NCBI GenBank assembly: GCA_016793465.1
Contig: JAEUJW010000090.1
Location: forward strand, 1-64,000
Length of the DNA: 64,000 bases
Source: Myxococcales bacterium
GTDB lineage: Bacteria > Myxococcota > Polyangia > Nannocystales > Nannocystaceae
Direction of reading: 5' to 3'
Part shown: in pieces, positions 44,589 through 53,619 of the stretch
Numbering within the stretch: position 1 is the first letter of the stretch
Layout: the number at the start of each line of letters is the position of its first letter
Made by a program: the position numbers and the translations under genes
The notes under the pieces: generated by a model
Seen by the model: the letters and a program-made list of their open reading frames with translations, nothing else
Databases searched by the model: none
Told to the model about the DNA's origin: nothing

Positions 44589-46640
44589 ATGCTCCCCGTC
44601 CGCGTGGAACCCCCTCCCGACACGGACGTCGACTTCCTCCCGTGGCCCGACGAGGCCGAGCTGACGTCGCGGCCACCGCCCGCGGAGCCCGAACCGACCG
44701 CCCTCGATCTCGACGCCGGATTGACGAGCCTCGGCCTCGAGGCGTTCCGCCCCGGCCAGCGCGAGGCCATCGAGCTGCTGCTCGCGCACCGCCGCCTGCT
44801 GCTGATCGCCCCGACCGGCGGCGGCAAGAGCCTGACCTTCCAGCTGCCCGCGTGCCTGCTGCCGGGCACCACCGTGGTGCTCTCGCCGCTGATCGCCCTC
44901 ATGGCCGATCAGGTGCAGGCCCTCGTCGCCCGCGGCGTCGCGGCCACCTACCTCGCCAGCACCCTGCCCGGCCCGGAGATCAGCGCCCGCCTGTCCGCGC
45001 TCGCGCGCGGCCAATTGAAGATCGTCTACGTCGCCCCCGAGCGCCTCGGTTCGCCGGCCTTCCGCGAGATCCTGCGCCGGATCCACGTGCCCCTGATCGC
45101 CGTCGATGAGGCCCACTGCATCAGCGAGTGGGGCCACGACTTTCGCCCGGAGTACATGCAGATCGGCGAGCTCCTGCGCGACCTGCCCGGCGCCCGCGTG
45201 CTCGCCTGCACCGCCACCGCCACCCCGGTCGTGCGCGACGAGATCCTCGCCCGCCTCGGCTTCTCCGCCGACACCCCGCAGCTCATCCGCGGCTTCGCCC
45301 GCCCCAACCTCGCCCTCGGCGTGCGCGAGGAGGACGACCGCAAGCGCCGCGAGCGGGCCGTCGACGACCTGCTGGTCCAGGCCCTCGGCCGCCAGCCCGG
45401 CGGCCACCGCAAGGGCGCGGGTCCCGGCGCCTCGGGCCCCGTCCGCGGCACCGCCATCGTCTACGCCCCGACCCGCAAGTCCGCCGAGCAGGAGCAGACC
45501 CGCCTGTCGGCCCAGGGCTGGCGCTGCAAGGCCTACCACGCCGGGCTCGACGGCCACGTCCGCGACCGCGTGCAGGACCAGTTCATCTCCGGCGAGCTCG
45601 ACGTCGTGGTCGCCACCAACGCCTTCGGCATGGGCATCGACCGCCACGACGTGCGCGCCGTCGTGCACCTCGCCCCGCCGAGCTCGATCGAGGCCTACTA
45701 CCAGGAGGTCGGCCGCGCCGGCCGCGACGGCGCCGACGCCTACGGCCTCCTGCTCGTGGCCCCCGGCGACATGCCGCTGCGCCGGCGGCTGATCGAGCGC
45801 GGCAGCGAGGACAGCCCGCCCGCGCCCGCGATCGTCGAGCACAAGTGGAACCTCTTCCTCGAGCTCATGCGCTGGGCCGAGGGCGGCAGCTGCCGCCACG
45901 ACGCCATCCTGCGCTACTTCGGCGACGAGGGCGAGGCCCTCGGCGGCTGCGGGCGCTGCGACGTGTGCCAGGACATGGCCCGCGGCGGCGGCCAGAACCC
46001 CGAGACCGTCACCCTCATCGTCCGCAAGGCCCTCAGCGCTGTCGCCCGCGTCCACCGCCGCTACGGCCTGCAGGCGGCCGCCAACCTGCTGCGCGGCGCC
46101 GTCGACGACCGCCTCGAGCGCTCGGGCCTGGTCCACACCCCGACCTTCGGCGCCCTGAAGGAGTACGACGGCCCCTGGCTCATGCGCCTGCTGCGGCGCT
46201 GCATCGTCGCCGGCTGGGTCGACTTCAGCGGCGAGGACAAGCCGCTCGCCCTCCTCACCGACGCCGGCCGCCGCGTCATGAAGGGCGAGGCCCCCGCGCG
46301 CCTGCTGCTGCCGCCGCTGTCGGCCCCGCGCCTGCCCGGCGCGCCGTCCTCGTCCTCACGGTCGCGCAAGGAGCCGGCCGCCGGCGCCGACGACATCGTG
46401 CTCGACGCGACCTCGCTGGCCCTGTTCCAGCGCCTGCGAGCGCTGCGCATGCAGCTCGCCGCGCGCGACAGCGTGCCGCCCTACGTCGTCGCCAGCGACC
46501 GCTCGCTCCGCGAGGTCGCCCTGCTGCGCCCGAGCAGCCGCGACCAGCTGATGCTGGCCAACGGCATCGGCCCGGCCAAGGCCGACAAGTACGGCGCCGA
46601 CCTGCTGGCCACCATCGCCGCCTTCCTCGCCGGCCAGTAG
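44589..46640 (+). CDS. recQ: ATP-dependent DNA helicase RecQ
   Basis: A 683-residue superfamily 2 helicase that unwinds 3'-tailed and branched DNA in repair. Motifs are FRPGQREAIELLL (motif 0), TGGGKSLTFQLP (I), VDEAHCISEWGHDFRPEY (II), CTATATP (III), YAPTRKS (IV), and QEVGRAGRDG (VI). The RecQ-Ct zinc site is present (CRHDAILRYF then CGRCDVCQ). A C-terminal HRDC-like domain (ALRMQLAARDSVPPYVVASD) ends the protein. ATG 44589 is the nearest start to the conserved region; an upstream ATG at 44472 overlaps the divergent gene's start and adds an Arg-rich stretch, so it is less likely. Confidence 0.95.
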   Translation: MLPVRVEPPPDTDVDFLPWPDEAELTSRPPPAEPEPTALDLDAGLTSLGLEAFRPGQREAIELLLAHRRLLLIAPTGGGKSLTFQLPACLLPGTTVVLSPLIALMADQVQALVARGVAATYLASTLPGPEISARLSALARGQLKIVYVAPERLGSPAFREILRRIHVPLIAVDEAHCISEWGHDFRPEYMQIGELLRDLPGARVLACTATATPVVRDEILARLGFSADTPQLIRGFARPNLALGVREEDDRKRRERAVDDLLVQALGRQPGGHRKGAGPGASGPVRGTAIVYAPTRKSAEQEQTRLSAQGWRCKAYHAGLDGHVRDRVQDQFISGELDVVVATNAFGMGIDRHDVRAVVHLAPPSSIEAYYQEVGRAGRDGADAYGLLLVAPGDMPLRRRLIERGSEDSPPAPAIVEHKWNLFLELMRWAEGGSCRHDAILRYFGDEGEALGGCGRCDVCQDMARGGGQNPETVTLIVRKALSAVARVHRRYGLQAAANLLRGAVDDRLERSGLVHTPTFGALKEYDGPWLMRLLRRCIVAGWVDFSGEDKPLALLTDAGRRVMKGEAPARLLLPPLSAPRLPGAPSSSSRSRKEPAAGADDIVLDATSLALFQRLRALRMQLAARDSVPPYVVASDRSLREVALLRPSSRDQLMLANGIGPAKADKYGADLLATIAAFLAGQ

Positions 46641-46720
46641 CCGCCGCGAGGCGCCCGAAGCTCGACGACTCACCGCGCCGGCATCTACGACGCCGACCGC
46701 CGCCAGCACCTCGCGGCCGC

Positions 46721-46738
46721 CCTGTCCTCGGGGACAGA
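46721..46738. repeat. Dispersed palindrome copy downstream of recQ
   Basis: CCTGTCCTCGGGGACAG matches the core of the 20-bp palindrome family in intergenic DNA. Confidence 0.45.
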
Positions 46739-46916
46739 CCCGCCCTCGACGCGCTCGACTCCACGCCAGCGAGCGGCGCAGCCTGCAGCGCCGCCGCCGC
46801 GCCGCCCGCGGCCCCGACGGCGCCGTCGCTACCCGCCGCCTGGCGGTGCGCTAGTTCGCCGCGGCGTGCCCCGCCGCCGCGCCGATCCTGCGGTTTACGC
46901 CCCACCCCGCGCTTGC

Positions 46917-46922
46917 TACGCT
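46917..46922 (+). promoter_or_regulatory. -10 box (TACGCT) of the zinc metallopeptidase gene
   Basis: TACGCT ends 8 bases before ATG 46931, with no ribosome site in between. Confidence 0.45.
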
Positions 46923-46930
46923 GCCCGGCC

Positions 46931-47806
46931 ATGCGCTGGGACCGCGGTCATCAAAGCAACGACGTCATCGATCGCCGCGGTGAAGCCCCCCGCGGAGGCG
47001 GAGGCGGCGGCTCCGGCATGCTCGTCCAGCTGGTGTTCCTGCTGCTGCGCTCGCGCTTCGGCTGGATCGGCGCCATCGTCCTGGTGATCGGCTACGTGTT
47101 CGTGCTGCCGCGCCTGCAGTCCGGGCAGAGCTTCAGCAGCAGCACCCACCACGTCAGCACCCCGCAGGAGGACGAGCTCGCGTCGTTCGTCGGCTTCGTG
47201 CTCGACGACGTGCAGTCCGAGTGGCAGCGCCGCAGCCCGATCGAGGGCCGCCCCTACCGCAAGGCCAAGCTGGTCCTGTTCACCAACGCCACCAACACCG
47301 CCTGCGGCCTCGGCGAGACGGCCACCGGCCCGTTCTACTGCCCGCGCGACGAGCAGGCCTACATCGACCTCGGCTTCTACCAGGCCCTGAAGAACAAGCT
47401 CGGCGCCCCCGGCGACTTCGCCCAGGCCTACGTCATCGCCCACGAGATCGGCCACCACCTGCAGAACATCCTCGGCACCTCCGAGCAGGTCCACCGCGCC
47501 GGCCGCGGCCAGCGCGACGGCGACGGCGGCCTGTCGGTCCGCCTCGAGCTGCAGGCCGACTGCTACGCCGGCGTGTGGGCCCACTCCGCCAACCGCCGCG
47601 GCCTGCTCGAGATCGGCGACGTCGACGAGGCCCTGACCGCCGCCACCGCCATCGGCGACGACACCCTGCAGCGCAACGCCACCGGCCGCGTCCGCCCCGA
47701 GACCTTCAGCCACGGCACCTCCGCCCAGCGCGTGAAGTGGTTCAAAATCGGCCTCGAGCGCGGCGACCCTGCCGCCTGCGACACCTTCGAGGCCCGCAAC
47801 CTCTGA
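46931..47806 (+). CDS. ypfJ: Neutral zinc metallopeptidase, YpfJ family
   Basis: A 291-residue membrane-anchored peptidase. It begins MRWDRGHQSNDVIDRRG, the hallmark of the YpfJ/Zn_peptidase family. A Gly-rich stretch and one membrane helix (WIGAIVLVIGYVFVLPRL) follow. The catalytic zinc motif is HEIGHHLQN (near residue 175), with the third ligand region in LELQADCYAGVWAH. Length and layout match the family. The biological substrate is unknown in any organism as far as I know. The mRNA leader should be only about 1-3 bases. Confidence 0.93.
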   Translation: MRWDRGHQSNDVIDRRGEAPRGGGGGGSGMLVQLVFLLLRSRFGWIGAIVLVIGYVFVLPRLQSGQSFSSSTHHVSTPQEDELASFVGFVLDDVQSEWQRRSPIEGRPYRKAKLVLFTNATNTACGLGETATGPFYCPRDEQAYIDLGFYQALKNKLGAPGDFAQAYVIAHEIGHHLQNILGTSEQVHRAGRGQRDGDGGLSVRLELQADCYAGVWAHSANRRGLLEIGDVDEALTAATAIGDDTLQRNATGRVRPETFSHGTSAQRVKWFKIGLERGDPAACDTFEARNL

Positions 47807-48103
47807 CCCGCCGGGCGCGGCGCGACCCCGAGAGGCCCGCTTCTCCCCCGCCCCCAGCGGACTGAACACCTGCCCAGATCAGCTCCGCGCGAGATCTCCG
47901 GCGCCGTTCCCGCCCGCGCGACACTGCGCCCCGTGCGCAATCGCGCACCACGCGCGCTGGCCCGCGCCACCCGTCCAGACGCGAGCTTTCGCGGAAATGC
48001 GCGTGATTGCGGCAACTTGCACGCGCGATCTCAAGCAGAGAATGGCGCCGTTTCGACCTGGATCCAGCTTGAACTGTCAATCCGTTCAGTATCTCCTGGA
48101 TCC
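47807..48103. promoter_or_regulatory. Upstream region of the Asp/Pro-rich gene with a direct repeat
   Basis: The direct repeat CCTGGATCCA occurs at 48057-48066 and 48095-48104. Between the copies is a possible promoter, TTGAAC (48069-48074) and TATCTC (48090-48095). The second copy runs into the ATG. Repeats flanking a promoter can be operator half-sites. Confidence 0.35.
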
Positions 48104-49030
48104 ATGATTCGTCGCCGTCGACTGACCCTGACCCCGGGCCCCGACAAGATCCTCCCGGACCCCGAGGACCCCTCTTTGCCCCAGGTCGCCCCGACCCAGC
48201 CGACCCCGACCGCTCCCATCCCGCCCCGCGACCCCCCGGCCACCGGCCCCTTCACCCCGACCCCGGCGACGCCCTCCGCCCCCGACGCGGACGACCCCGA
48301 CGCGGCCGACCCCGACGCGGACGACCCCGACGCCGCCGACCCCGATTCGGCCGACCCCGACACGGACGACCCCGATTCGGCCGACCCCGACACGGACGAC
48401 CCCGCCTCGGCCAACCCCGACTCGGCCGACCCCGCCGGCGACGACAGCGACCACGGCCCCACCATCGAGCCCCCTCGCCGCGACGACCGCGACCCGTCCC
48501 CCGAGCCTCAGCGCCGCGACGACCGCGACCCGTCCCCCGAGCTCCCGCATGACGACCGCGACCCGTCCCCCGAGCCCCCGCGCCGCGACGACCGCGATCC
48601 CGGGCCCCCGCTCCGCGACGACCGCGACCCGCGCTCCACCGCACCGCGCCGCGACCTCGACCACCGCGACCCGCGATCCTCCGCCACGAACCCCGCTGCC
48701 CGCTCGCCCCGCCCGCCGGTCACGCGCCCGCCGGGCCCCGGCTGGATCGTCGCCGCCTCACCGCTCGACCGCGCCGCCGCGGCCGTGCTCGGCGACCTCC
48801 ACCTCGAGCGTCGCACCCGCGAGCCCGACGAGTCGGCCGAGCTCCCGACCCTCGTCACCCGCGGCGACGATCAGGTCGGCGCACCGCTGCCCCGCGCCGT
48901 CTGGATGCGCACCGACGACGACGACCGCCTGCTCAACCACGGCGCCCGCGACAACCTGTGGACCCTCCAGCGCGCCCACCAGCGCACCCTCGCCCGCCAG
49001 AGCCTCGACCTGCGCTCGCCCGGCTCGTGA
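48104..49030 (+). CDS. Low-complexity Asp/Pro repeat protein (308 aa)
   Basis: MIRRRRLTLTPGPDKILP starts a protein dominated by repeats. Residues ~65-120 repeat DPDxADPDxDD units. Residues ~125-200 repeat RRDDRDPSPEP units. The last ~90 residues look ordered and conserved-like (GWIVAASPLDRAAAAVLGDL, VWMRTDDDDRLLNHGARDNL). There is no signal peptide. The Asp-rich block could bind calcium or act as an entropic linker. The DNA of the repeats is nearly periodic, so copy number may vary between strains. It could also be a composition-driven open frame, but the ordered C-terminus argues for a real gene. Confidence 0.6.
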   Translation: MIRRRRLTLTPGPDKILPDPEDPSLPQVAPTQPTPTAPIPPRDPPATGPFTPTPATPSAPDADDPDAADPDADDPDAADPDSADPDTDDPDSADPDTDDPASANPDSADPAGDDSDHGPTIEPPRRDDRDPSPEPQRRDDRDPSPELPHDDRDPSPEPPRRDDRDPGPPLRDDRDPRSTAPRRDLDHRDPRSSATNPAARSPRPPVTRPPGPGWIVAASPLDRAAAAVLGDLHLERRTREPDESAELPTLVTRGDDQVGAPLPRAVWMRTDDDDRLLNHGARDNLWTLQRAHQRTLARQSLDLRSPGS

Positions 49031-49390
49031 AGCCCCGCCCGCCGCGGTCGCACGCCGCGAGCGCACCCCGGGTCCCCACACGCCCGCCCACCAACGCGAA
49101 GAACCGACCGCGGACGGCCCACCCCGCCCGCGGTCTCGCTCGTCGATGACACCGGGCCCGACGCACGCCCCCTCGCCTGTCCCATAAGCCAGCCGAGCTC
49201 CATACACCGCGTCCCGTGCGTCGCCGCCGAGCCCGCGCGGCGCCCCCTCGGCGTTCGGCCACTCGACCTCACGAGCGGCGAACGACGCCCCCGCGGGCTG
49301 CATCGCCCGCGCCTGCGCCGGCGCGCCCGGATCCGCCCGCCTGCAGAGCCTTGCTGACACCTCCATGGTCCGCGCAGGATGGACCCTCGC
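49031..49390. other. Non-coding gap before the giant exported protein
   Basis: About 360 GC-rich bases. No gene, repeat or confident promoter was recognised. An AGGA ribosome-site candidate lies at 49376-49379, 11 bases before ATG 49391. Confidence 0.35.
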
Positions 49391-52300
49391 ATGACCTTAC
49401 CCCGCAAAGCGCTCGCCCTCGGCCTCACGGGCCTCTTCCTGCTCCCGACCGAGGCCCAGGCCTTCTCGACGCGGATCCACATCGCCATCGCCAACAAGGT
49501 GCGCGAGGCGCTGGTCGACGCGGGCGACGGCAAGATCCAGCTGAGGTTCGGCGACCACTCCGTCATCCTCGACCCCGAGGACGTCGACGCCCTGACCAAC
49601 AACCCGCTGGCCTTCCGCGCCGGCGCCGTCGGCCCCGACAACATGGTCTTCCCGGGCATGACCGACCCCTCGCACGCGCTCGGCCAGCGACCGTTCGAGC
49701 AGTGCGAGCTGCTCTACCAGGCCGCCCTCCTGCCCGACGAGCGGGCCTACGCGCTCGGCTGCTTCCTGCACGGCTCGACCGACGCGATCGCCCACCACTA
49801 CGTCAACTACATGACCGGTGAGACCTTCACGCTCACCCCGATCACCAGCGCGCGCCAGCAGAGCTTCGACAACGTCGTGCGCCACATCCTCGCCGAGTCG
49901 GCGATCCAGAGCGCCGCCGTCGCCCAGGACCCCGAGGGCTTCACCTCGAGCAAGCTCCTGCACACCATCCCGATCGGGTTCGTCCTGCGCACCTATTTAA
50001 ACCAGGACAGCCCCGTGTGGCAGATGATGGCCGCCCACGCCAAGGCCGAGTACGACGCCTACGTCGCCGCCAACCCCGGCGCCAGCCTGCCGCAGATCGC
50101 CGCCGCCCTCGACGTCGGGCCCGCCGACCAGCTCGTGCTCACGCCCGTCTACCTCGCTACCATCGACCAGGCGATCGACGACACGCGGGCCACGCTGGTC
50201 GCGCGGGTCGCCGAGCTGCAGGACCCCGGCAGCCCCGACGGCGCGGTCCTGCAGGTCACGGCCGGCGGCGACGGCGAGCTCGGCACCAAGGACGACGACA
50301 CCGACTGCTCCGCCAGCTGCCCGCAGCTCTACGCCGAGTACTTCACCTACGCCGGCCTGCTCGCGCCCCGCTACAACGCCCAGCAGCAGGAGCTCCCGCC
50401 CGCCTTCGACAAGATCACCGAGGAGCTGCGGGCCGAGATGTTCTCGTTCCACGAGGCCTACCTGCAGACCGTGGCCAACCTGTCGGCCAAGCTCAACGAG
50501 GCCCCGAACGGCATGTCCGGCGAGTTCGGCGCGACCAAGGCGGACATCCAGGCCGCGTTCGCGCCGATGCTCGCGTGGGTCGAGCAGATCGAGACCATCG
50601 ACTACGACACCGTGGTCTACGCCGTGGTGCCCGACTGGCTGATCGACCTCGAGACCTTCATGCAGGCCGTCGGCGTCGACGTCGACCTCGCCGCGATCTT
50701 CAAGGCCATCTTCGACCCGATCATCCAGCCGGTCAAGGACGCGATCAAGCAGGCCTTCATCGAGCAGGCCCAGGTGTTCCTCGAGCAGCTCGTCGCCGAG
50801 ATCGAGGCCAAGAAGGACGTCGTCTACGGCGAGTACGACGCCCGCCTGCTGGCCGCCGCCCACCCCGACCTCGGCGGCACCATGCTCGACCATTTCTACG
50901 ACAGCGGCCTCTACGGCCACGCCTTTAATATCGCCGCCGCCGCGATCGCCGATCACCGCGCCGTGCTGCCGGTCGGCGACGACCCCGTCGGCGTCGGCCC
51001 GGCCAGCTTCGACGCCTCCTACACGCCCGCGTGGATGCAGGCCGGCCGCTGCGACTACCTGCGCGAGGTCGTGTTCCCGCTCGGCATCGACGCCCGCGGC
51101 GCCATGTCGGTGCGCGACGCCGACGGCGACTTCCCGGCCACGCTCGCCGACGACAGCCCGATCGAGTGCCACGCCGGCTCGCTGTCCGAGTTCGCCGCCG
51201 ACCCCGACGCCGCCGTCTGCGCGCTCGTCAAGATCGCCGCGCTGCTGATGGACCCGAGCGGCTCGCTGAGCCGCGCCTACCCGCCCGACCTGTCCGAAGA
51301 GCCAGGCCAGTGCGACGGCCTCGAGATCCCCGGCCTGCCCGCCCCGCCGCCCGACCCCGGGACCACCGGCGAGCCCGAGACCGGCGGCGACGCCGGCTCC
51401 GGCGGCGTCGACGACAGCGGCGACGCGCCCACCGGCGGCGCCGACGCCAGCGGCGACGCGCCCACCGGCGGCGCCAGCGACGTCACCGCCGGCACCGTCA
51501 CCGCCCCGACCACCGGCGACACCGCCGGCGGCGACGCCGATGATGGTTGCGGCTGCAACAGCACGCAACACGATCCGCTCGGCCTCATGGCCTTCGGCCT
51601 GCTCCTCGCGCTCGCGCGCCGCCGCCGTCGCGCCGCCGCGCTCGCGCTCGGCCTGGCCGCCTGCGGCGACAGCGGCGGCGACGACACCGGCGCCTCGACC
51701 GGCCAGACCACCCCGCCCGCGACCGCCTCCGGCCCGACCACCGGCGCCACCGCCGACCCCGACACCACCGCCGACGTCCCGACCACCGACGTCTCGACCA
51801 CCGCCGCCGACACCACCACCACCGGCGACGACCCGGGCACCGACACCACCGACGCATCCTCGACGACCGACCCGACCACCGGCGGCGGCAACATGGCTGG
51901 CGAGCTGCTCGACGCCCTCGGCGGCAGCGTGTGGTCGGGCGAGGCCACGCGCGACGGCAAGACCCGCGTCTACGAGCTGCGCTTCGACACCGATTCGCTG
52001 CTGTGGTCCGAGCTGCGCAACCCGTTCGGCCCCTCGCGCCTGCGCGAGATGCGGGCCATGCAGGTCGACGCCGACGGCATGAGCGTGCACACCACCGTCA
52101 TCCAGCCGCCGGGCTGGGAGGTCCACCCCGACAACGGCCGCGAGGACGACTGGACCGTCGAGGTCATCGACGGCAGCCCGCGCACCCTGCGGACCACCCG
52201 CGACGGCGCGGTCGAGGAGTTCACCGAGGGCCCGTGGCCGGCCCCGACCGCCGGGCTCACCGCCACCGTGCGCGTGTTCAAGGTCGGCGGCGCCGTCGAC

Positions 52301-52873
52301 GAGGCCTTCTGCGACAGCGGCCCCAACGGCTTCGAGTACATCACCCTCTTCGACTTCGCGCGCGGCGACCACCCCGACATCGTCGCCACCGACGTGGTCG
52401 CCGGCGCCGAGATCCTGACCTGGACCGACCCCAGCCAAAACAACCAGTTCTCGATCAGCGACGTGCCCGGCTTCGACCGGCATGGCGGCACCGTGCTGTC
52501 CGACACCTTCAACTTCTTCGTCACCTACACCGGCACGCTGACCCACCCCGGCGGCGAGATCGGCATGCGCGAGGCCAACGATAGCGTCGAGGACGCCGTG
52601 TGGGTGTTCCTCGGCGACAAGGCCGGCAGCGGCTACGACATGGACCTGTTCCTCGAGGTCCAGGGCTTCGCCTGGCCCGACGAGACGTCCGACGAGCCGT
52701 CCGCCGACTTCCCCGCCGGCGACGTGCCGATCGAGGCCATCCTCGTGCGCTGCACCGAGAACATCTCCAACGTCGACCTCCAGGCCCGGATCGCGCCGAA
52801 CGACTGGATGCTCGTCGGCGACGTCGCCAGCAAGCCCGTCGTCAACACCACCCTGTTCCCGCCCGCGATCTGA
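49391..52873 (+). CDS. Exported zinc-phospholipase-C-like protein fused through a MYXO-CTERM-like tail to a lipoprotein-type protein
   Basis: One unbroken frame of 1160 residues. Part 1 has a signal peptide (MTLPRKALALGLTGLFLLPT ending AQA) and resembles zinc-dependent phospholipase C folds (FSTRIHIAIANKV, CFLHGSTDAIAHHYVN). It ends in a GDAPTGGA linker and DDGCGC + PLGLMAFGLLLALA + RRRRR (51545-51630), the shape of a MYXO-CTERM sorting tail where a stop would be expected. The frame instead continues at once into AAALALGLAAC (lipobox Cys at 51662), a TTTG-rich linker and a globular domain (VWSGEATRDGKTRVYELRFD) like those of stand-alone lipoproteins. An internal ATG at 51587 could start the second part separately. 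The outermost start would be ATG 49379. Confidence 0.75.
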   Translation: MTLPRKALALGLTGLFLLPTEAQAFSTRIHIAIANKVREALVDAGDGKIQLRFGDHSVILDPEDVDALTNNPLAFRAGAVGPDNMVFPGMTDPSHALGQRPFEQCELLYQAALLPDERAYALGCFLHGSTDAIAHHYVNYMTGETFTLTPITSARQQSFDNVVRHILAESAIQSAAVAQDPEGFTSSKLLHTIPIGFVLRTYLNQDSPVWQMMAAHAKAEYDAYVAANPGASLPQIAAALDVGPADQLVLTPVYLATIDQAIDDTRATLVARVAELQDPGSPDGAVLQVTAGGDGELGTKDDDTDCSASCPQLYAEYFTYAGLLAPRYNAQQQELPPAFDKITEELRAEMFSFHEAYLQTVANLSAKLNEAPNGMSGEFGATKADIQAAFAPMLAWVEQIETIDYDTVVYAVVPDWLIDLETFMQAVGVDVDLAAIFKAIFDPIIQPVKDAIKQAFIEQAQVFLEQLVAEIEAKKDVVYGEYDARLLAAAHPDLGGTMLDHFYDSGLYGHAFNIAAAAIADHRAVLPVGDDPVGVGPASFDASYTPAWMQAGRCDYLREVVFPLGIDARGAMSVRDADGDFPATLADDSPIECHAGSLSEFAADPDAAVCALVKIAALLMDPSGSLSRAYPPDLSEEPGQCDGLEIPGLPAPPPDPGTTGEPETGGDAGSGGVDDSGDAPTGGADASGDAPTGGASDVTAGTVTAPTTGDTAGGDADDGCGCNSTQHDPLGLMAFGLLLALARRRRRAAALALGLAACGDSGGDDTGASTGQTTPPATASGPTTGATADPDTTADVPTTDVSTTAADTTTTGDDPGTDTTDASSTTDPTTGGGNMAGELLDALGGSVWSGEATRDGKTRVYELRFDTDSLLWSELRNPFGPSRLREMRAMQVDADGMSVHTTVIQPPGWEVHPDNGREDDWTVEVIDGSPRTLRTTRDGAVEEFTEGPWPAPTAGLTATVRVFKVGGAVDEAFCDSGPNGFEYITLFDFARGDHPDIVATDVVAGAEILTWTDPSQNNQFSISDVPGFDRHGGTVLSDTFNFFVTYTGTLTHPGGEIGMREANDSVEDAVWVFLGDKAGSGYDMDLFLEVQGFAWPDETSDEPSADFPAGDVPIEAILVRCTENISNVDLQARIAPNDWMLVGDVASKPVVNTTLFPPAI

Positions 52874-52880
52874 GCGCGCC

Positions 52881-53351
52881 ATGATCGACGACCGACCCGT
52901 CTCGATCTACCGCGGCACCCTCGGCGCCGGCGGCCTGTGGTGGTACTACGTCGGCTTCGGCGTGTTCATCACGCTGGGCTGCATCTCCCAGCGCGAGCTG
53001 CTCACCGCCGCCGCCGTGCTCGCGCTCACCGCCCTGCTCGCCCTGCGCCCGCTGTCCCGCTGGCGTCAGACCCTGACCATCGAGCCCGGCGGCGTCGTCT
53101 GGCGCGGCCTCGTCCGCGAGCGCCGCGTCCCCCGCGACCAGGTCCTCGGCGCCCGCGCCGACTGGCACGCCGGCGAGATGTCCTCCTGGCCGGAGCTCGT
53201 GCTCCACCTCCCGCTCGGCAAACAGCTGCGCCTGCGCGGCCTCGCTGACAGCGAGCGCGCGGCCGCCGAGCTCACCGCCCTCCCGGCCCCACCCGCAGCG
53301 CCCGCCACCGCACCCGCCACCGCCGTCTACGGCCGCCGCCCCACCCCCTGA
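52881..53351 (+). CDS. Small membrane protein with PH-like domain (156 aa)
   Basis: MIDDRPVSIYRGTLGAGGLW leads into two membrane helices (WYYVGFGVFITLGC and LLTAAAVLALTALLALRPL). A small strand-rich domain follows (TLTIEPGGVVWRGLVRERRV, WPELVLHLPLGKQLRLRGL) of the bacterial PH-like kind found in membrane proteins of unknown role. It begins 7 bases after the giant protein gene, so they are probably co-transcribed. The tail is Ala/Pro-rich and not conserved-looking. Confidence 0.7.
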   Translation: MIDDRPVSIYRGTLGAGGLWWYYVGFGVFITLGCISQRELLTAAAVLALTALLALRPLSRWRQTLTIEPGGVVWRGLVRERRVPRDQVLGARADWHAGEMSSWPELVLHLPLGKQLRLRGLADSERAAAELTALPAPPAAPATAPATAVYGRRPTP

Positions 53352-53407
53352 CCCCACCGCGATCTCCGCGGAGCACGGACGGCGGATCCCCGTCCAGGTG
53401 TGTCGGA

Positions 53408-53436
53408 GATGTCGCGGCCAGCATGGCCGTGACATC
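53408..53436. repeat. Hairpin 1 in the 505-base intergenic region
   Basis: Arms GATGTCGCGGCCA and TGGCCGTGACATC pair at 12 of 13 positions around a GCA loop. It lies about 55 bases after the PH-like gene stop and may terminate that operon, although no T-run follows. Confidence 0.6.
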
Positions 53437-53518
53437 CCGACCCGGCCGTCCCGCCGCACCCCGCCCTCGCCCCGCGGAAGAGCCGCCGTCCGGGCGCTTC
53501 ACGAGGCCTGGCGTGTGA

Positions 53519-53619
53519 TGGACCGGGGAGGGTGATCGCCGGACATGCGCAGCCGATGGTGCGCCACGCAGTGGCGTGCCCTCGGCGAGCACTGGCCGGC
53601 GATCACCCTCCCCGGTCCA
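53519..53619. repeat. 101-base near-perfect hairpin element with 24-bp arms
   Basis: The outer arms 53519-53542 (starting TGGACCGGGGAGGG) and 53596-53619 are exact reverse complements over 24 bases. The 53 bases inside contain a second stem (GCCGATGGTGCGCCAC against GTGGCGTGCCCTCGGC, most positions pairing) around a GCA centre. The DNA or RNA could fold into one long rod. No gene overlaps it on either strand. It may be a structured RNA, a miniature mobile element or a protein-binding/recombination site. Confidence 0.8.

Larger units (their letters stand above)
46641..46930. other. Non-coding gap between recQ and the metallopeptidase gene
   Basis: 290 GC-rich bases. It contains one dispersed palindrome copy (46721-46738) and the -10 box of the next gene. 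No gene seen. Confidence 0.35.

Noticed and set aside
47933..48103. An upstream extension of the Asp/Pro-rich protein.
   Set aside because: The extra 57 residues cover the likely promoter and direct repeats and have no coding character.
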